From Maritimibacter harenae (lineage in GTDB: Bacteria > Pseudomonadota > Alphaproteobacteria > Rhodobacterales > Rhodobacteraceae), in contig NZ_WTUX01000019.1 of assembly GCF_009882975.1 (NCBI RefSeq), forward strand, positions 566,446 to 630,445: a DNA stretch of 64,000 nucleotides, written 5' to 3'. The notes beneath the pieces are model-generated. The model ran no database searches, was not told where the DNA came from, and worked only from the letters and a program-made list of their open reading frames with translations. Positions 1 to 10,298 of the stretch are shown in pieces. The translations under genes and the position numbers were made by a program. The number at the start of each line of letters is the position of its first letter. Positions within the stretch are counted from its first letter, which is position 1.

Positions 1-50
1 GGGTTTTCCGGATGTGGGCCGAGGGCTGAGGCCCCCGGCGCCCCGGCTTG

Positions 51-72
51 GGCCAGCCCCCGGGGGCTGGCC
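51..72. terminator. GC-rich perfect palindrome downstream of ilvD
   Basis: Two 11-bp arms (GGCCAGCCCCC / GGGGGCTGGCC) with no spacer lie 9 bp past the ilvD stop. The cruciform/hairpin potential is strong but no T-run follows, so it is a weak candidate for an intrinsic terminator and may instead protect the 3' end. Confidence 0.4.
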
Positions 73-81
73 TCCGTCTTC

Positions 82-1839
82 TCAGAGATCCATGTAGACG
101 TGCTTCTCGGCCTTGCCGCCGGGGTGGGTCACCGCGCCCTTGTAGGTCTCGCCCACGAGCTTGGCGAATTTCCACACGGCCCCGCTGGCGTAGATCGTCT
201 CGCGCGGGCCGGACCAGGCCGCGCGCCGCCGCGCCAGTTCGTCGTCTGACAGGTCCACGCTCAGCTCGCCCTTGATCGCGTCGATGGTGATCCGGTCGCC
301 GGTCTCGATCAGCGCGATGGGCCCGCCCTGGGCCGCTTCGGGCCCCACGTGGCCGACACAGAAGCCGCGCGTCGCGCCCGAGAACCGGCCGTCGGTGATC
401 AGCGCCACCTTCTTGCCCATGCCCTGGCCGGACAGCGCGGCGGTCGTGGCCAGCATCTCGCGCATGCCCGGGCCGCCCGCCGGCCCCTCGTTGCGGATCA
501 CGATGACCTCGCCTTCCTCGTATTCGCGCGCACGTACGGCCGCGAAGGCGTCCTCTTCGCATTCGAAGACGCGCGCCGGGCCGGTGAAGACCTGGTTCTC
601 GGCCGCGATGCCCGCGACTTTCACGATGGCCCCCTGGGGGGCGAGGTTACCCTTGAGGCCCACCACGCCGCCGGTTTCGGTCAGCGGCGTCTCGATCGGG
701 TAGATCACGCGCCCGTCGGCCTCGCGGTCGATGCGGTCCAGTTCCTCGCCGATGGTGCGCCCCGACGCGGTGATGCAATCGGTGTGGATCAGCCCGTTCT
801 TGCGCAGTTCCTTCATCACCACGGGGATGCCGCCCGCGTCGTAGAGATCCTTGGCCACGTAGCGCCCGCCCGGCTTCAGATCGACGAAATAGGGCGTTTC
901 GCGGAAGATGTCGCAGACGTCGTCGAGGTAGAACTCGATCCCCGCCTCGTGGGCGATGGCCGGAAGGTGCAGGCCGGCGTTGGTCGAGCCGCCGGTGGCC
1001 GCCACGACCCGGGCCGCGTTCTCCAGGCTCTGACGCGTGACCACGTCGCGCGCGCGGATGTTCTTCTCGACCAGGTTCATGACCGCCCGGCCCGAGGCCG
1101 CCCCGTACTGGTCGCGATCCTCGTAGGGGGCGGGCATGCCCGAGCTGTTCATCAGCGCGAGCCCGATCGCCTCGGAGACGCAGGCCATCGTGTTCGCCGT
1201 GAATTGCCCGCCGCAGGCCCCGGCGGAGGGGCAGGCGACCTTTTCGAGCAGCGCCAGCGCCTTGTCCGACAGGTTGTGGTTCTGGTGGCGACCCACTGCC
1301 TCGAACATGTCCTGAACAGTCAGGTCGCGGCTGCGGAAGTCCTCGGGGATGGCGTCGTCCTTCGGTGCCCGGCCGGGCAGGATCGACCCGCCGTAGAGGA
1401 AGACCGAGGGCACGTTCAGCCGCACCATCGCCATCATCATCCCGGGCAGGGACTTGTCGCAGCCCGCGAGCCCCACGAGCGCATCGTAGCAATGCCCGCG
1501 CATGGTCAGCTCGACCGTGTCCGCGATCGCCTCGCGCGAGGCGAGCGAGCTGCGCATCCCCTCGTGCCCCATCGCGATCCCGTCGGTGACGGTGATGGTC
1601 GTGAATTCGCGCGGGCTGCCGCCTTCCTCCTTCACGCCGGTCTTCACCGATTGGGCCTGGCGCGCCAACGCGATGTTGCAGGGCGCGGCTTCGTTCCAGC
1701 AGGTGGCGACGCCGACGAAGGGCTGGTGGATCTCCTCCTCCGTCATTCCCATCGCGTAGTAATAGGAACGGTGCGGCGCCCGCTGGGGCCCTTCGGTCAC
1801 GTGACGGCTGGGTAGCTTGGACTTGTCGAACTTGCTCAT
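82..1839 (-). CDS. ilvD: Dihydroxy-acid dehydratase
   Basis: Catalyses dehydration of 2,3-dihydroxy-isovalerate and 2,3-dihydroxy-3-methylvalerate to the 2-keto acids, the third step of valine/isoleucine synthesis, in the cytosol. The 585-residue protein has the family length. Cys54 (AAPCN), Cys127 (GCDKSLPG) and Cys209 (PSAGACGG) are the conserved cluster-ligand cysteines, and the C-terminal part carries the [11 protein letters not shown] stretch. I place the start at the ATG at 1839 (MSKFDKSK...), because the 37 residues of open frame upstream look non-coding and the family begins near this point. It stands alone on the minus strand; the next gene is also minus but about 190 bp away. Confidence 0.96.
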   Translation of the reverse strand: MSKFDKSKLPSRHVTEGPQRAPHRSYYYAMGMTEEEIHQPFVGVATCWNEAAPCNIALARQAQSVKTGVKEEGGSPREFTTITVTDGIAMGHEGMRSSLASREAIADTVELTMRGHCYDALVGLAGCDKSLPGMMMAMVRLNVPSVFLYGGSILPGRAPKDDAIPEDFRSRDLTVQDMFEAVGRHQNHNLSDKALALLEKVACPSAGACGGQFTANTMACVSEAIGLALMNSSGMPAPYEDRDQYGAASGRAVMNLVEKNIRARDVVTRQSLENAARVVAATGGSTNAGLHLPAIAHEAGIEFYLDDVCDIFRETPYFVDLKPGGRYVAKDLYDAGGIPVVMKELRKNGLIHTDCITASGRTIGEELDRIDREADGRVIYPIETPLTETGGVVGLKGNLAPQGAIVKVAGIAAENQVFTGPARVFECEEDAFAAVRAREYEEGEVIVIRNEGPAGGPGMREMLATTAALSGQGMGKKVALITDGRFSGATRGFCVGHVGPEAAQGGPIALIETGDRITIDAIKGELSVDLSDDELARRRAAWSGPRETIYASGAVWKFAKLVGETYKGAVTHPGGKAEKHVYMDL

Positions 1840-1917
1840 GAAGGCCCCCGTGTTCAGCTTGAAAGGACGTCGAACCGACGCCCCTTTTTGGTAGCGGTCC
1901 GAAGCGGGGCTGGCAAT

Positions 1918-2016
1918 GAAAGCGAAGTGGACCGCCCCTACCTGATCCACAACGAACCCGTCTGGAAGGACGGGGCGCTGGACGGGCCCGTCAAGGGCGA
2001 CATCATCCGGGGCTGA
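1918..2016 (+). pseudogene. Possible 3' remnant of an unidentified gene
   Basis: Between ilvD and the LysR gene the plus strand has an open frame of 32 codons ending in TGA. Its third codon positions are almost all G or C, as in the real genes nearby. The peptide reads as a protein C-terminus ([17 protein letters not shown], then a GDIIRG end). There is no good start codon, and GC3 falls off upstream. I do not recognise the family. It may be the tail of a deleted gene or chance coding-like sequence. Confidence 0.3.
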
Positions 2017-2028
2017 CCCCGGCGCGGC

Positions 2029-2883
2029 TCAACCCGTGGCGATGAGCGCGGACATCGCCTGCCACTGGCGGCGCGACAGCGCCTTGGGCCCTGCAAGCAT
2101 CCAGTAGCTTTCGTGGTGCGGCAGGGCCTCCGTGCCCAGCCGGGCGAGCGTGCCCTCCTCGAGCGCCGCCGTGCACAGGGGGCGGGAGGCGAGGAAGACG
2201 CCGAGCCCCGCCTTCGCGGCCCCGAGCGCCGAAAGATGCGTGTCGAAGCGCAGGCGTGGCACCGGCGTGGTCGGAATTCCGAATGTGGCCGCCCAGGCGT
2301 TCCAGCCGGGGCGCGGGCCGGAACAGGCGATGCGGGGCAGGGTCGTCCACGCCCCTTCGCGTGCGGCAAGCGCCGGGGCGGCGACCGGGATCATCTCTTC
2401 GTCGTAAAGGCGGGCGCGATGTGCATGTGGCCAGTCGCCGGTGCCGTAGCGGATCCGGATCACGTCGTCCTCCGGCGCGTCATGCGCCCCGACAACGAGG
2501 GTCTGGACCGAGATTTCCGCTTGCGTCAGCGTGGCGAGGCGTTCCAGCCGCGGCAGAACCCACAGTTCGATCACCGATTGGCTGGCAGAGATCGTCAGCC
2601 GCCGGTGGCCGGTTCCGAACACCGCCTCGGTGCTGGCGCGCAGACCGTCGAGCGCGACGCGCACGTGGGGCAGCCACGCCTCGCCCTCGACCGTGAGACG
2701 GATGGCGCGCGCCTGTCGGTGAAAGAGGGCGACGCCCAGGCGGCGTTCGAGCTGGCCGATGCGCTGGCTCACCGCGGCCTGGGTCAGCCCCGCCTCGTCG
2801 GCGGCGGCGGTGAAGCTGCCCAGCCGGGCCGCGGCCTCGAAGGCGCGGATCCATTCGAGCGGGGGGAGTGGGTCTTTTCGCAT
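2029..2883 (-). CDS. LysR-family transcriptional regulator
   Basis: A 284-residue LysR-type regulator. The N-terminal winged helix-turn-helix covers about residues 8-66 (SFTAAADEAGLTQAAVSQRI), followed by a LysR substrate-binding domain. It is divergent from the tmpA-like gene with a 99-bp shared promoter region, the usual arrangement for a LysR regulator of the neighbouring catabolic genes. The inducer is inferred to be a quaternary-ammonium phosphonate or an intermediate of it, purely from context. The domain order and length are typical of GcvA/AmpR-like members. Confidence 0.9.
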   Translation of the reverse strand: MRKDPLPPLEWIRAFEAAARLGSFTAAADEAGLTQAAVSQRIGQLERRLGVALFHRQARAIRLTVEGEAWLPHVRVALDGLRASTEAVFGTGHRRLTISASQSVIELWVLPRLERLATLTQAEISVQTLVVGAHDAPEDDVIRIRYGTGDWPHAHRARLYDEEMIPVAAPALAAREGAWTTLPRIACSGPRPGWNAWAATFGIPTTPVPRLRFDTHLSALGAAKAGLGVFLASRPLCTAALEEGTLARLGTEALPHHESYWMLAGPKALSRRQWQAMSALIATG

Positions 2884-2905
2884 AAGTATTTCGATGCCTC
2901 AGACA

Positions 2906-4718
<1,813 letters not shown>

Positions 4719-4824
4719 GGGTCCGGACGGGCTGCTCCGCCATACTTGACAGGGTGACGGGGTCGCCGAAGACTTGAGTTGACCCGGGCCCGATGCCCGA
4801 TCCCATCACCGTGCGAGCGCCCCT

Positions 4825-5379
4825 GTGACAGATCCTCTGGCCCCTCTCATGACGGCGATCGCCGGAGGCGACAGGGCCGCGCTCGCGGGGCTCTACCGGG
4901 AACTCGAGCGCCCGGTCTACAGATTCATCCTGTCGAAATTGAACGATCCGCACGAGTCGGCCGACATACTTCATGACGTGTTCATGGAGGTCTGGCGCAG
5001 TGCCGGCCGGTTCGAAGGGAGATCGAAAGTGCAGACCTGGGTTTTCGGAATAGCCTGGCGCAAGGTGATCGACCTGCGCCGCAAGACGGGGCGCCTGGAC
5101 ATGCCCGGCGATCCGCCAGACACGGCCGATGAAGGGGTCGACACGGAAGCGGCAGTCCTGGCGGGGCAGGAGGCCGTGCACGTGCGCCATTGCCTGGAGG
5201 AACTGGGCGATGACCACCGGATGGCCGTCGCGCTCGCCTTCTACGAGGATATGCCCTACGGCCAGATCGCCGAGGTCGCCGGCGTGCCGGAAGGCACCAT
5301 CAAGACGCGCATCTACCACGCGAAGAAGCTTCTCTTGCGCTGCCTCTCCGGCCGGGTGACGCGGGGGGTGGCGACATGA
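4825..5379 (+). CDS. ECF-type RNA polymerase sigma factor
   Basis: A 184-residue sigma-70-family extracytoplasmic-function factor. Region 2 includes DPHESADILHDVFMEVW and a tryptophan-rich helix; region 4 has the helix-turn-helix MPYGQIAEVAGVPEGTIKTR. A GTG start at 4825 fits the N-terminus; an ATG at 4849 is the alternative. The downstream anti-sigma gene overlaps by 4 bp (ATGA). This supports co-translation of a sigma/anti-sigma pair that responds to a periplasmic or membrane signal, with the adjacent exported protease as a likely partner or target. Confidence 0.92.
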   Translation: MTDPLAPLMTAIAGGDRAALAGLYRELERPVYRFILSKLNDPHESADILHDVFMEVWRSAGRFEGRSKVQTWVFGIAWRKVIDLRRKTGRLDMPGDPPDTADEGVDTEAAVLAGQEAVHVRHCLEELGDDHRMAVALAFYEDMPYGQIAEVAGVPEGTIKTRIYHAKKLLLRCLSGRVTRGVAT

Positions 5380-5948
5380 CGGATCGCAGCGATATCGAGG
5401 CGCTCCTGCCGTTCTACGCCAATGGCACGCTGTCCGAGGCCGAGCGGGCCGAGGTCGAGGCGGCCTTGCGCGACGACCCCGCGCTCGAGCTGGAGCTGTC
5501 GGCGCTGCGCGCGATGCGCGACACGCTGCAGGCGGAAGAGACCCGCAGCCCCGGCGAGTTCGGCCTTGCCCGCCTTATGCGCAGCGTCGAGGAAGAGGGC
5601 AGGTCGCGGAGCTCCGGACGGGGGCTTCAACCGGCGCGGCTCTGGCGGATCGCGGCCGTGATCGCCATCGCCGCCTTCCTGGCGCAGAGCGTCTTCCTTC
5701 TCGACCGGGGTGGCCCGGGCTACGAGCTTGCAGGCGACGGGGCGGGTGCGGTCCGCGTGACCTTCGACCCCGACGCGACCGAGGCGGAGATCCGCGCGTT
5801 TCTCACCGAGCTCGAGCTGGAAATCACCGGCGGGCCGAGTGCCTTGGGACTTTATGATATCATGGCACTCGACGGAGAGGTTTCCGACGAGGACATGATG
5901 GCGTTGCAGGCGTCCCCGCTGATCGAAACGGCCACGCGCGATGACTAG
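5376..5948 (+). CDS. Membrane anti-sigma factor
   Basis: A 190-residue protein. The N-terminal cytoplasmic domain begins IEALLPFYANGTLSEAE, like ChrR/RskA-type sigma-binding domains but without the HXXXCXXC zinc motif. A single transmembrane helix lies at about 87-105, and a periplasmic C-terminal domain follows (VRVTFDPDATEAEIRAFL). The periplasmic part has the feel of the short alpha/beta fold of subtilisin propeptides (I9-like); this is an inference. It overlaps the sigma gene by 4 bp and the protease gene by 8 bp, so the three form one operon. Confidence 0.82.
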   Translation: MTDRSDIEALLPFYANGTLSEAERAEVEAALRDDPALELELSALRAMRDTLQAEETRSPGEFGLARLMRSVEEEGRSRSSGRGLQPARLWRIAAVIAIAAFLAQSVFLLDRGGPGYELAGDGAGAVRVTFDPDATEAEIRAFLTELELEITGGPSALGLYDIMALDGEVSDEDMMALQASPLIETATRDD

Positions 5949-7170
5949 CCGCGTGGTTTCGGTCGTGGCCGCGATGCTGGTCGCGGTGCTGGCCTTCGCC
6001 CAGGTGGCCGAGGCCCAGGTGCCGCCGCGCGGGGGACCGCCGCCGGGCGGGGCGCGAGTGGGGCCGCCCTCCGACGACGGCAGGCGCGCGACGCGCCCTG
6101 GTGACCCGGCAGAGGTGCAGACCTTCAACGGACGGACGGAATACATCGCCGTGGGGCCGGCGGCGGAGGCCGCAGCGACCCTCGCGGCGCTCGAAGATCT
6201 GGGGGCCACGCTCGTTCGCCGCCGCGACTATCCCGGGCTGGGGCGCGTGGGGCAGGTGGTCGTGTTGCCCTTCGCCCTGGCACCCGACCTCGCGCGGCAG
6301 GCGGTCGAGGCGGCCGCACCGGCCACGGCCTTCGACATCCATGCGCTCTACGGTTTCGCCCAGGGCAGCCCCCGGCTCTTCGCGCGTGATCTGGTCCTGC
6401 GTCCGGGCGGGTGCCGGGAGCCGGCGCGCGGTGCCGTGGGGATCATCGACGGACCGCTCGACCCGTCGCACCCGGCGCTGACGTCCGCGCGGGTCGAGAC
6501 GGTCGCGATCACCCCCGGCGGGCGCCCGCAATCGTCGACGGATCATGCCACCGCCGTTGCCGCGCTGATCGTCGGAGAGGACGCGAGCGGGGCGGTCGCG
6601 GGCTTTGCGCGAGGCGCCCGGCTGGTCGCCGTCGACGCCTTCTCGGGCTCGCGGCGACGGGCGCGCACGGATGTCGACATGATCGGCGCCGGACTCGACG
6701 TCCTGCTGCGCAGTGGCGTGCGGCTGGTCAACCTGTCTCTCTCCGGGCCCGCGAACCGGGCGCTCGCGGACCTCCTGACGGCGGCGGCCGGACAGGGGGT
6801 GGTGATGATCGCGGCGGCCGGCAACGACGGGCGCGCCGTGGGTTGGCCGGCCGCGGCCCCCGAGGTGATCGCGGTCACGGCGGTGGACGCGGCGCTCAGG
6901 CCGTATGCCCGCGCCAACACCGGGCCGGAGATCGAGTTCGCGGCCCCCGGCGTGGATGTCTGGGTCGCGCGACCGGGCGGCGGGGCCTATGCCAGCGGCA
7001 CGTCCTATGCCGCGCCCATCGTCACGGCGCTGGCCGCGCAGCTTGGCGCGGGCACGACGCGCTCGGCGGCGTCCCTGCGCAGAGTCCTGGCGGAAAATGC
7101 GCGCGATCTCGGCCCTGCCGGGCACGACCGCGCGACCGGGTGGGGGCTGGCCCAAGGGCCCGGTTGCTGA
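5941..7170 (+). CDS. Exported subtilisin-like (S8) serine protease
   Basis: A 409-residue protein with a signal peptide (about residues 1-28, ending AEAQ) and a proline/glycine-rich linker. A propeptide-like region follows, then the S8 catalytic domain. The triad can be read as Asp170 (GIIDGPLD), His202 (DHATAVAAL) and Ser355 (SGTSYAAP), with the oxyanion Asn in AAAGNDGRA. The usual HGT after the catalytic His is HAT here. It is encoded in the same operon as the sigma/anti-sigma pair, so it probably acts in the periplasm, either as the regulon output or as part of signal-dependent anti-sigma turnover. Confidence 0.88.
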   Translation: MTSRVVSVVAAMLVAVLAFAQVAEAQVPPRGGPPPGGARVGPPSDDGRRATRPGDPAEVQTFNGRTEYIAVGPAAEAAATLAALEDLGATLVRRRDYPGLGRVGQVVVLPFALAPDLARQAVEAAAPATAFDIHALYGFAQGSPRLFARDLVLRPGGCREPARGAVGIIDGPLDPSHPALTSARVETVAITPGGRPQSSTDHATAVAALIVGEDASGAVAGFARGARLVAVDAFSGSRRRARTDVDMIGAGLDVLLRSGVRLVNLSLSGPANRALADLLTAAAGQGVVMIAAAGNDGRAVGWPAAAPEVIAVTAVDAALRPYARANTGPEIEFAAPGVDVWVARPGGGAYASGTSYAAPIVTALAAQLGAGTTRSAASLRRVLAENARDLGPAGHDRATGWGLAQGPGC

Positions 7171-7318
7171 AAGCGACGCGAAAAAAACGCGTGTGATTTC
7201 AGTGTTTTGCAAGAAAATTCAAAAAATCTTCGGGTTTCTTTGAACCCCGCCGCGTCGTCATCCGACACACGAATACTCCCGGCGCAACCGGGTCACATTC
7301 AAACCAGGAGACGACACA

Positions 7319-7678
7319 ATGACCATCATCACCAAAACCGCCCTCGCCGCTTTCGCCCTCTTCACCACCTCCACCACGGGCATCGCGACCGCCGGGAACG
7401 CCGGCGCCAGCCTTCCGGCCTGCGTCGACCACGTGGTCGCGGCCTGTAACGAGAACTCGAACCATCCCGAGGCCTGCGCCGATGCCGGCATCTCGGCCTG
7501 CGAGGAACTTCACGGCACCGGCGAATCGGCCGCGAACCTTCCGTCGATCCGCATCTTCGAACTTGCGAACGGCCGCTACCGGGTCGTTCTGGAGGGCAAG
7601 CCGCGCCCGGCCCGCTTCGAATACGAAGCGCCCGGCCGTGGTCCGACGCCGACCCCCACGGGCCGCCCGGCCCGCTGA
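7319..7678 (+). CDS. Small secreted protein with four cysteines
   Basis: A 119-residue protein with a Sec signal peptide (about 1-25) and four Cys in the segment CVDHVVAAC...ACADAGISAC, compatible with two disulfides. A basic, proline/threonine-rich tail ends it. A good Shine-Dalgarno (CCAGGAG) precedes the ATG. It lies 148 bp after the S8 protease and is followed by its own terminator. It may be a regulon member or a protease substrate, but this is only context. I do not recognise the family. Confidence 0.72.
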   Translation: MTIITKTALAAFALFTTSTTGIATAGNAGASLPACVDHVVAACNENSNHPEACADAGISACEELHGTGESAANLPSIRIFELANGRYRVVLEGKPRPARFEYEAPGRGPTPTPTGRPAR

Positions 7679-7700
7679 CATCAAGCGCAACGAGACCAGG

Positions 7701-7728
7701 AAAGCGGGGCCGGATGGCCCCGCTTTTT
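7701..7728 (+). terminator. Intrinsic terminator after the small secreted protein
   Basis: Perfect 11-bp stem AAAGCGGGGCC / GGCCCCGCTTT with a GGAT loop, followed by T's; 22 bp after the stop codon. Confidence 0.88.
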
Positions 7729-7748
7729 CGTTGTACGCGTGTGCCCGA

Positions 7749-7774
7749 AAATTCATTGCAAATGCAATGAATTT
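7749..7774. promoter_or_regulatory. Perfect 26-bp palindromic operator (copy 1)
   Basis: AAATTCATTGCA - AA - TGCAATGAATTT: two 12-bp arms with no mismatch. A second, degenerate copy lies exactly 60 bp downstream. This is the type of site bound by a dimeric MarR/GntR-class repressor; the regulator is not in the window. Confidence 0.75.
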
Positions 7775-7786
7775 GATCTGGATCAA
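7773..7786. promoter_or_regulatory. Consensus FNR/FnrL box
   Basis: TTGAT-CTGG-ATCAA matches the FNR/Anr/FnrL consensus at all ten conserved positions, inside an 18-bp perfect palindrome (7771-7788). Its centre (7779.5) is about 41 bp upstream of the start site predicted from the GATAAT at 7808-7813. That is the class II activator position. Confidence 0.75.
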
Positions 7787-7807
7787 ATCGCCGGCCCGCC
7801 TTTTCGC

Positions 7808-7834
7808 GATAATCATTGCAAGTGCAACGAATTT
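7808..7834 (+). promoter_or_regulatory. Probable -10 element overlapped by operator copy 2
   Basis: GATAAT (7808-7813) is a 5/6 match to the -10 consensus. It overlaps a second copy of the palindrome (7809-7834, three mismatches from copy 1), which ends just before the Shine-Dalgarno AGGGAGGAG of the VOC gene. A repressor bound here would cover the -10 and +1. Confidence 0.6.
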
Positions 7835-7849
7835 CCAGGGAGGAGAAAC

Positions 7850-8407
7850 ATGTCCACGCCAGAGCTCAAGGTCCAGCAGATCCACCACGTCGCCTATCGC
7901 TGCAACGATGCGAAGGAGACCGTCGAGTGGTACAAGAAGAACCTCAACATGGATTACACGCTCGCCTTCGCCGAGAACCACGTGCCGTCCACCCATGAGC
8001 CAGACCCCTACATGCATATCTTCCTCGATGCGGGGAACGGCAACGTGCTGGCCTTCTTCGAGCTGCCGACGAAGCCCGAGATGGGGCGGGACGAGAACAC
8101 GCCGATCTGGGTGCAGCACCTCGCGCTGAAGGTGGCGGACCGCGACACGCTGGTGGCTTACAAGGAGCACCTGGAGGCCAACGGGGTCGAGGTTCTGGGC
8201 GTCACCGATCATTCGGTCTTCCACTCGATCTACTTCTTCGATCCGAACGGCCACCGCATCGAGCTTGCCTATGACGATCCGGGCGCGGCCGACATGGCGC
8301 GCAAGGCCGCTGCGGTGAAGGAAGAAATGCTCGAGGAGTGGTCCAAGACCAAGCGCGCGCCCCGTCATGCCGCGTGGCTTCACGAAAAAGAACTGACCGA
8401 GGTGTGA
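7850..8407 (+). CDS. VOC (glyoxalase/dioxygenase superfamily) protein
   Basis: A 185-residue single-chain VOC protein. The paired beta-alpha-beta modules start at IHHVAYRCND and WVQHLALKVAD, and the C-terminal metal-type motif is GHRIELAY. Conserved His and Glu residues suggest a metal site. I take the start at the ATG at 7850 because a strong AGGGAGGAG lies 5-14 bp upstream; the open frame before it covers the operators. The gene is one base from the next, an FAD monooxygenase, so it probably acts on that enzyme's product or substrate in an aromatic or related catabolic route. The exact substrate is unknown. Confidence 0.85.
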   Translation: MSTPELKVQQIHHVAYRCNDAKETVEWYKKNLNMDYTLAFAENHVPSTHEPDPYMHIFLDAGNGNVLAFFELPTKPEMGRDENTPIWVQHLALKVADRDTLVAYKEHLEANGVEVLGVTDHSVFHSIYFFDPNGHRIELAYDDPGAADMARKAAAVKEEMLEEWSKTKRAPRHAAWLHEKELTEV

Positions 8408-8408
8408 G

Positions 8409-10022
8409 ATGCTGAACACCTACGAGTTTCCCGAATTCGACTACGTCCAGTCGCCCGAGCAGACCGCGGGCGAGGTGGTGCGCCACCCCGTCGTGGTCGT
8501 GGGCGCGGGGCCCATCGGGCTGACCGCCGCGCTCGACTTCGCGGCGCGGGGCCTGAAGGTGGTCGTGCTGGACGACAACAACACCGTCTCCGTCGGGTCG
8601 CGCGCCGTGTGCTATGCCAAGCGCCCGCTCGAGATCTGGGACCGGCTGGGCGTGGCCAAGCCGATGCTCGACAAGGGGATCGAATGGAAACTGGGCCGCG
8701 TCTTCATGCGTGACCAGGAAGTCTATGAATTCGATCTTCTGCCCGAGGACGGCCACAAGATCCCGGCCTTCATCAATCTCCAGCAGTACTACCTTGAAGA
8801 ATACATGGTCGAGGCCTGCGAGAAGAACCCGCTGATCGACCTGCGCTGGAAGCACAAGGTCGTCTCGCTGAAGCAGGGGGCGAATTACGTCGACCTCGCG
8901 GTCGAGACGCCGGACGGCATCTTCCACATGGAGGCCGACTGGCTCCTGGCCTGCGACGGCGCCAATTCCGACGTGCGCCGCATGGTGGGGGCGGAATTCA
9001 CCGGCCAGTTCTTCCAGGATCGGTTCCTGATCGCCGACATCGTGATGAAGGCGGACTTCCCGACCGAGCGGTGGTTCTGGTTCGACCCGGACTTTCACCG
9101 CGGCCAGTCGGCGCTGCTTCACAAGCAGTCCGACGACGTCTGGCGGCTGGATTTCCAGCTTGGCTGGGACTCCGATCCCGAGATCGAGAAGCGCCCGGAG
9201 AACATCATCCCGCGCGTGAAGGCGATGATCGGGGAAGACGTGGATTTCGAGCTCGAATGGGCCAGCGTCTACCAGTTCGCCTGCCGCCGGGTGGACAATT
9301 TCCGCCACGGCCGCGTGCTCTTCGCGGGCGACGCGGCGCACCAGGTGTCGCCGTTCGGCGCGCGCGGGGCCAACACCGGCGTGCAGGACATCGACAACCT
9401 GAGCTGGAAACTGGCCGCCGTCATCAATGGCGACGCGCCGGAGGCGCTGATCGACACCTACCACGACGAACGCGCCTTCGCGGCTGACGACAACATCCTG
9501 AACTCGACGCGGTCGACCGACTTCATCACGCCGAAGAACGGCGCGTCGCGCCTCTATCGCGATGCCGTGCTGGCGCTGTCGAGGCAATTCGACTTCGCCC
9601 GCCCGCTGGTCAATTCCGGCCGCCTGTCGTCGCCTACGCCCTATGTGGAAAGCCCGCTCAACACGGCCGACGCGGATGCGTGGGAGGGGGCGATGGTGCC
9701 CGGAACCTGCGCGGCCGACGCGCCCGTGGTCGAGGATGGTCAGCCCGGCTGGTTGCTTGAACACCTGGGAGAGGGCTTCACGCTCCTGGTCTCGGGGTTG
9801 GCGGTCAAGCCGGTCGAGGCCGGAACATTCACCCCGACGGTGCTGGAAATCGGCACGCACGTGGAGGACGTGGAAGGCAAGATCGCCGAGCGCTACGACC
9901 TGCGCGACGGGGCCGTCTACCTCATTCGCCCGGATCAGCACGTCGCGGCGCGCTGGCGCAGTTTCGATCCCGACAAGATCCGCGCGGCGATCGCGCATGC
10001 CACCGGAGGAGACCTGAAATGA
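8409..10022 (+). CDS. FAD-dependent aromatic monooxygenase (MhpA/PobA class)
   Basis: A 537-residue class A flavoprotein monooxygenase. The N-terminal Rossmann motif is VVGAGPIGLTAALDFAARG, the DG motif is WLLACDGANSDVRR, and the GD motif is LFAGDAAHQVSPFGARGANTG. A thioredoxin-like C-terminal tail ends the protein. The length fits the FAD_binding_3 hydroxylases acting on phenolic acids. It is the middle gene of a tight three-gene operon (1-bp gap upstream, 4-bp overlap downstream). Which ring compound is hydroxylated cannot be read from the sequence; 3-(3-hydroxyphenyl)propionate hydroxylase is the nearest named class. Confidence 0.88.
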   Translation: MLNTYEFPEFDYVQSPEQTAGEVVRHPVVVVGAGPIGLTAALDFAARGLKVVVLDDNNTVSVGSRAVCYAKRPLEIWDRLGVAKPMLDKGIEWKLGRVFMRDQEVYEFDLLPEDGHKIPAFINLQQYYLEEYMVEACEKNPLIDLRWKHKVVSLKQGANYVDLAVETPDGIFHMEADWLLACDGANSDVRRMVGAEFTGQFFQDRFLIADIVMKADFPTERWFWFDPDFHRGQSALLHKQSDDVWRLDFQLGWDSDPEIEKRPENIIPRVKAMIGEDVDFELEWASVYQFACRRVDNFRHGRVLFAGDAAHQVSPFGARGANTGVQDIDNLSWKLAAVINGDAPEALIDTYHDERAFAADDNILNSTRSTDFITPKNGASRLYRDAVLALSRQFDFARPLVNSGRLSSPTPYVESPLNTADADAWEGAMVPGTCAADAPVVEDGQPGWLLEHLGEGFTLLVSGLAVKPVEAGTFTPTVLEIGTHVEDVEGKIAERYDLRDGAVYLIRPDQHVAARWRSFDPDKIRAAIAHATGGDLK

Positions 10023-10213
10023 GCCTGATCCTGAGCCCGAACATCGAGAACCCGGACGCGTTCTACCAGGAGCTGACCGAGGCGCAGCGCGATCTCACGG
10101 ATGCGGAGGCCAACGCGATGAACGCGCGACTGGTCCTGATCCTCGCCAACCAGGTCGGCTCCCTCGAGGACCTGCGGGACGCGATCGAGTTGGCCGGCGC
10201 CACGGCGGCCTGA
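10019..10213 (+). CDS. DUF2783 family small protein
   Basis: A 64-residue acidic, largely helical protein (PDAFYQELTEAQRDLTDAEA) that overlaps the monooxygenase by 4 bp (ATGA). Small proteins of this type recur beside FAD monooxygenases, so it may be an accessory subunit. No catalytic residues or membrane segment are evident. Confidence 0.8.
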   Translation: MSLILSPNIENPDAFYQELTEAQRDLTDAEANAMNARLVLILANQVGSLEDLRDAIELAGATAA

Positions 10214-10229
10214 TCTCTCGGAAAAAACG

Positions 10230-10257
10230 AAGGCGCCGGACGGGGATCCGGCGCCTT
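10230..10257. terminator. Bidirectional terminator between the monooxygenase operon and fabI
   Basis: Perfect 11-bp stem AAGGCGCCGGA / TCCGGCGCCTT with a CGGGGA loop. An A-run precedes it and T's follow, so it can serve the plus-strand operon and the converging fabI transcript. Confidence 0.85.
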
Positions 10258-10298
10258 TTCGCGTTCTGGACCGGCGGGGCAGGGCGCCCGGCGCGGCC

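Noticed and set aside
7241-7262. ECF-type promoter (GAAC ... CGTC) before the small secreted protein
   Set aside because: GAAC and CGTC are only about 7 bp apart, not the 15-17 bp an ECF promoter needs.
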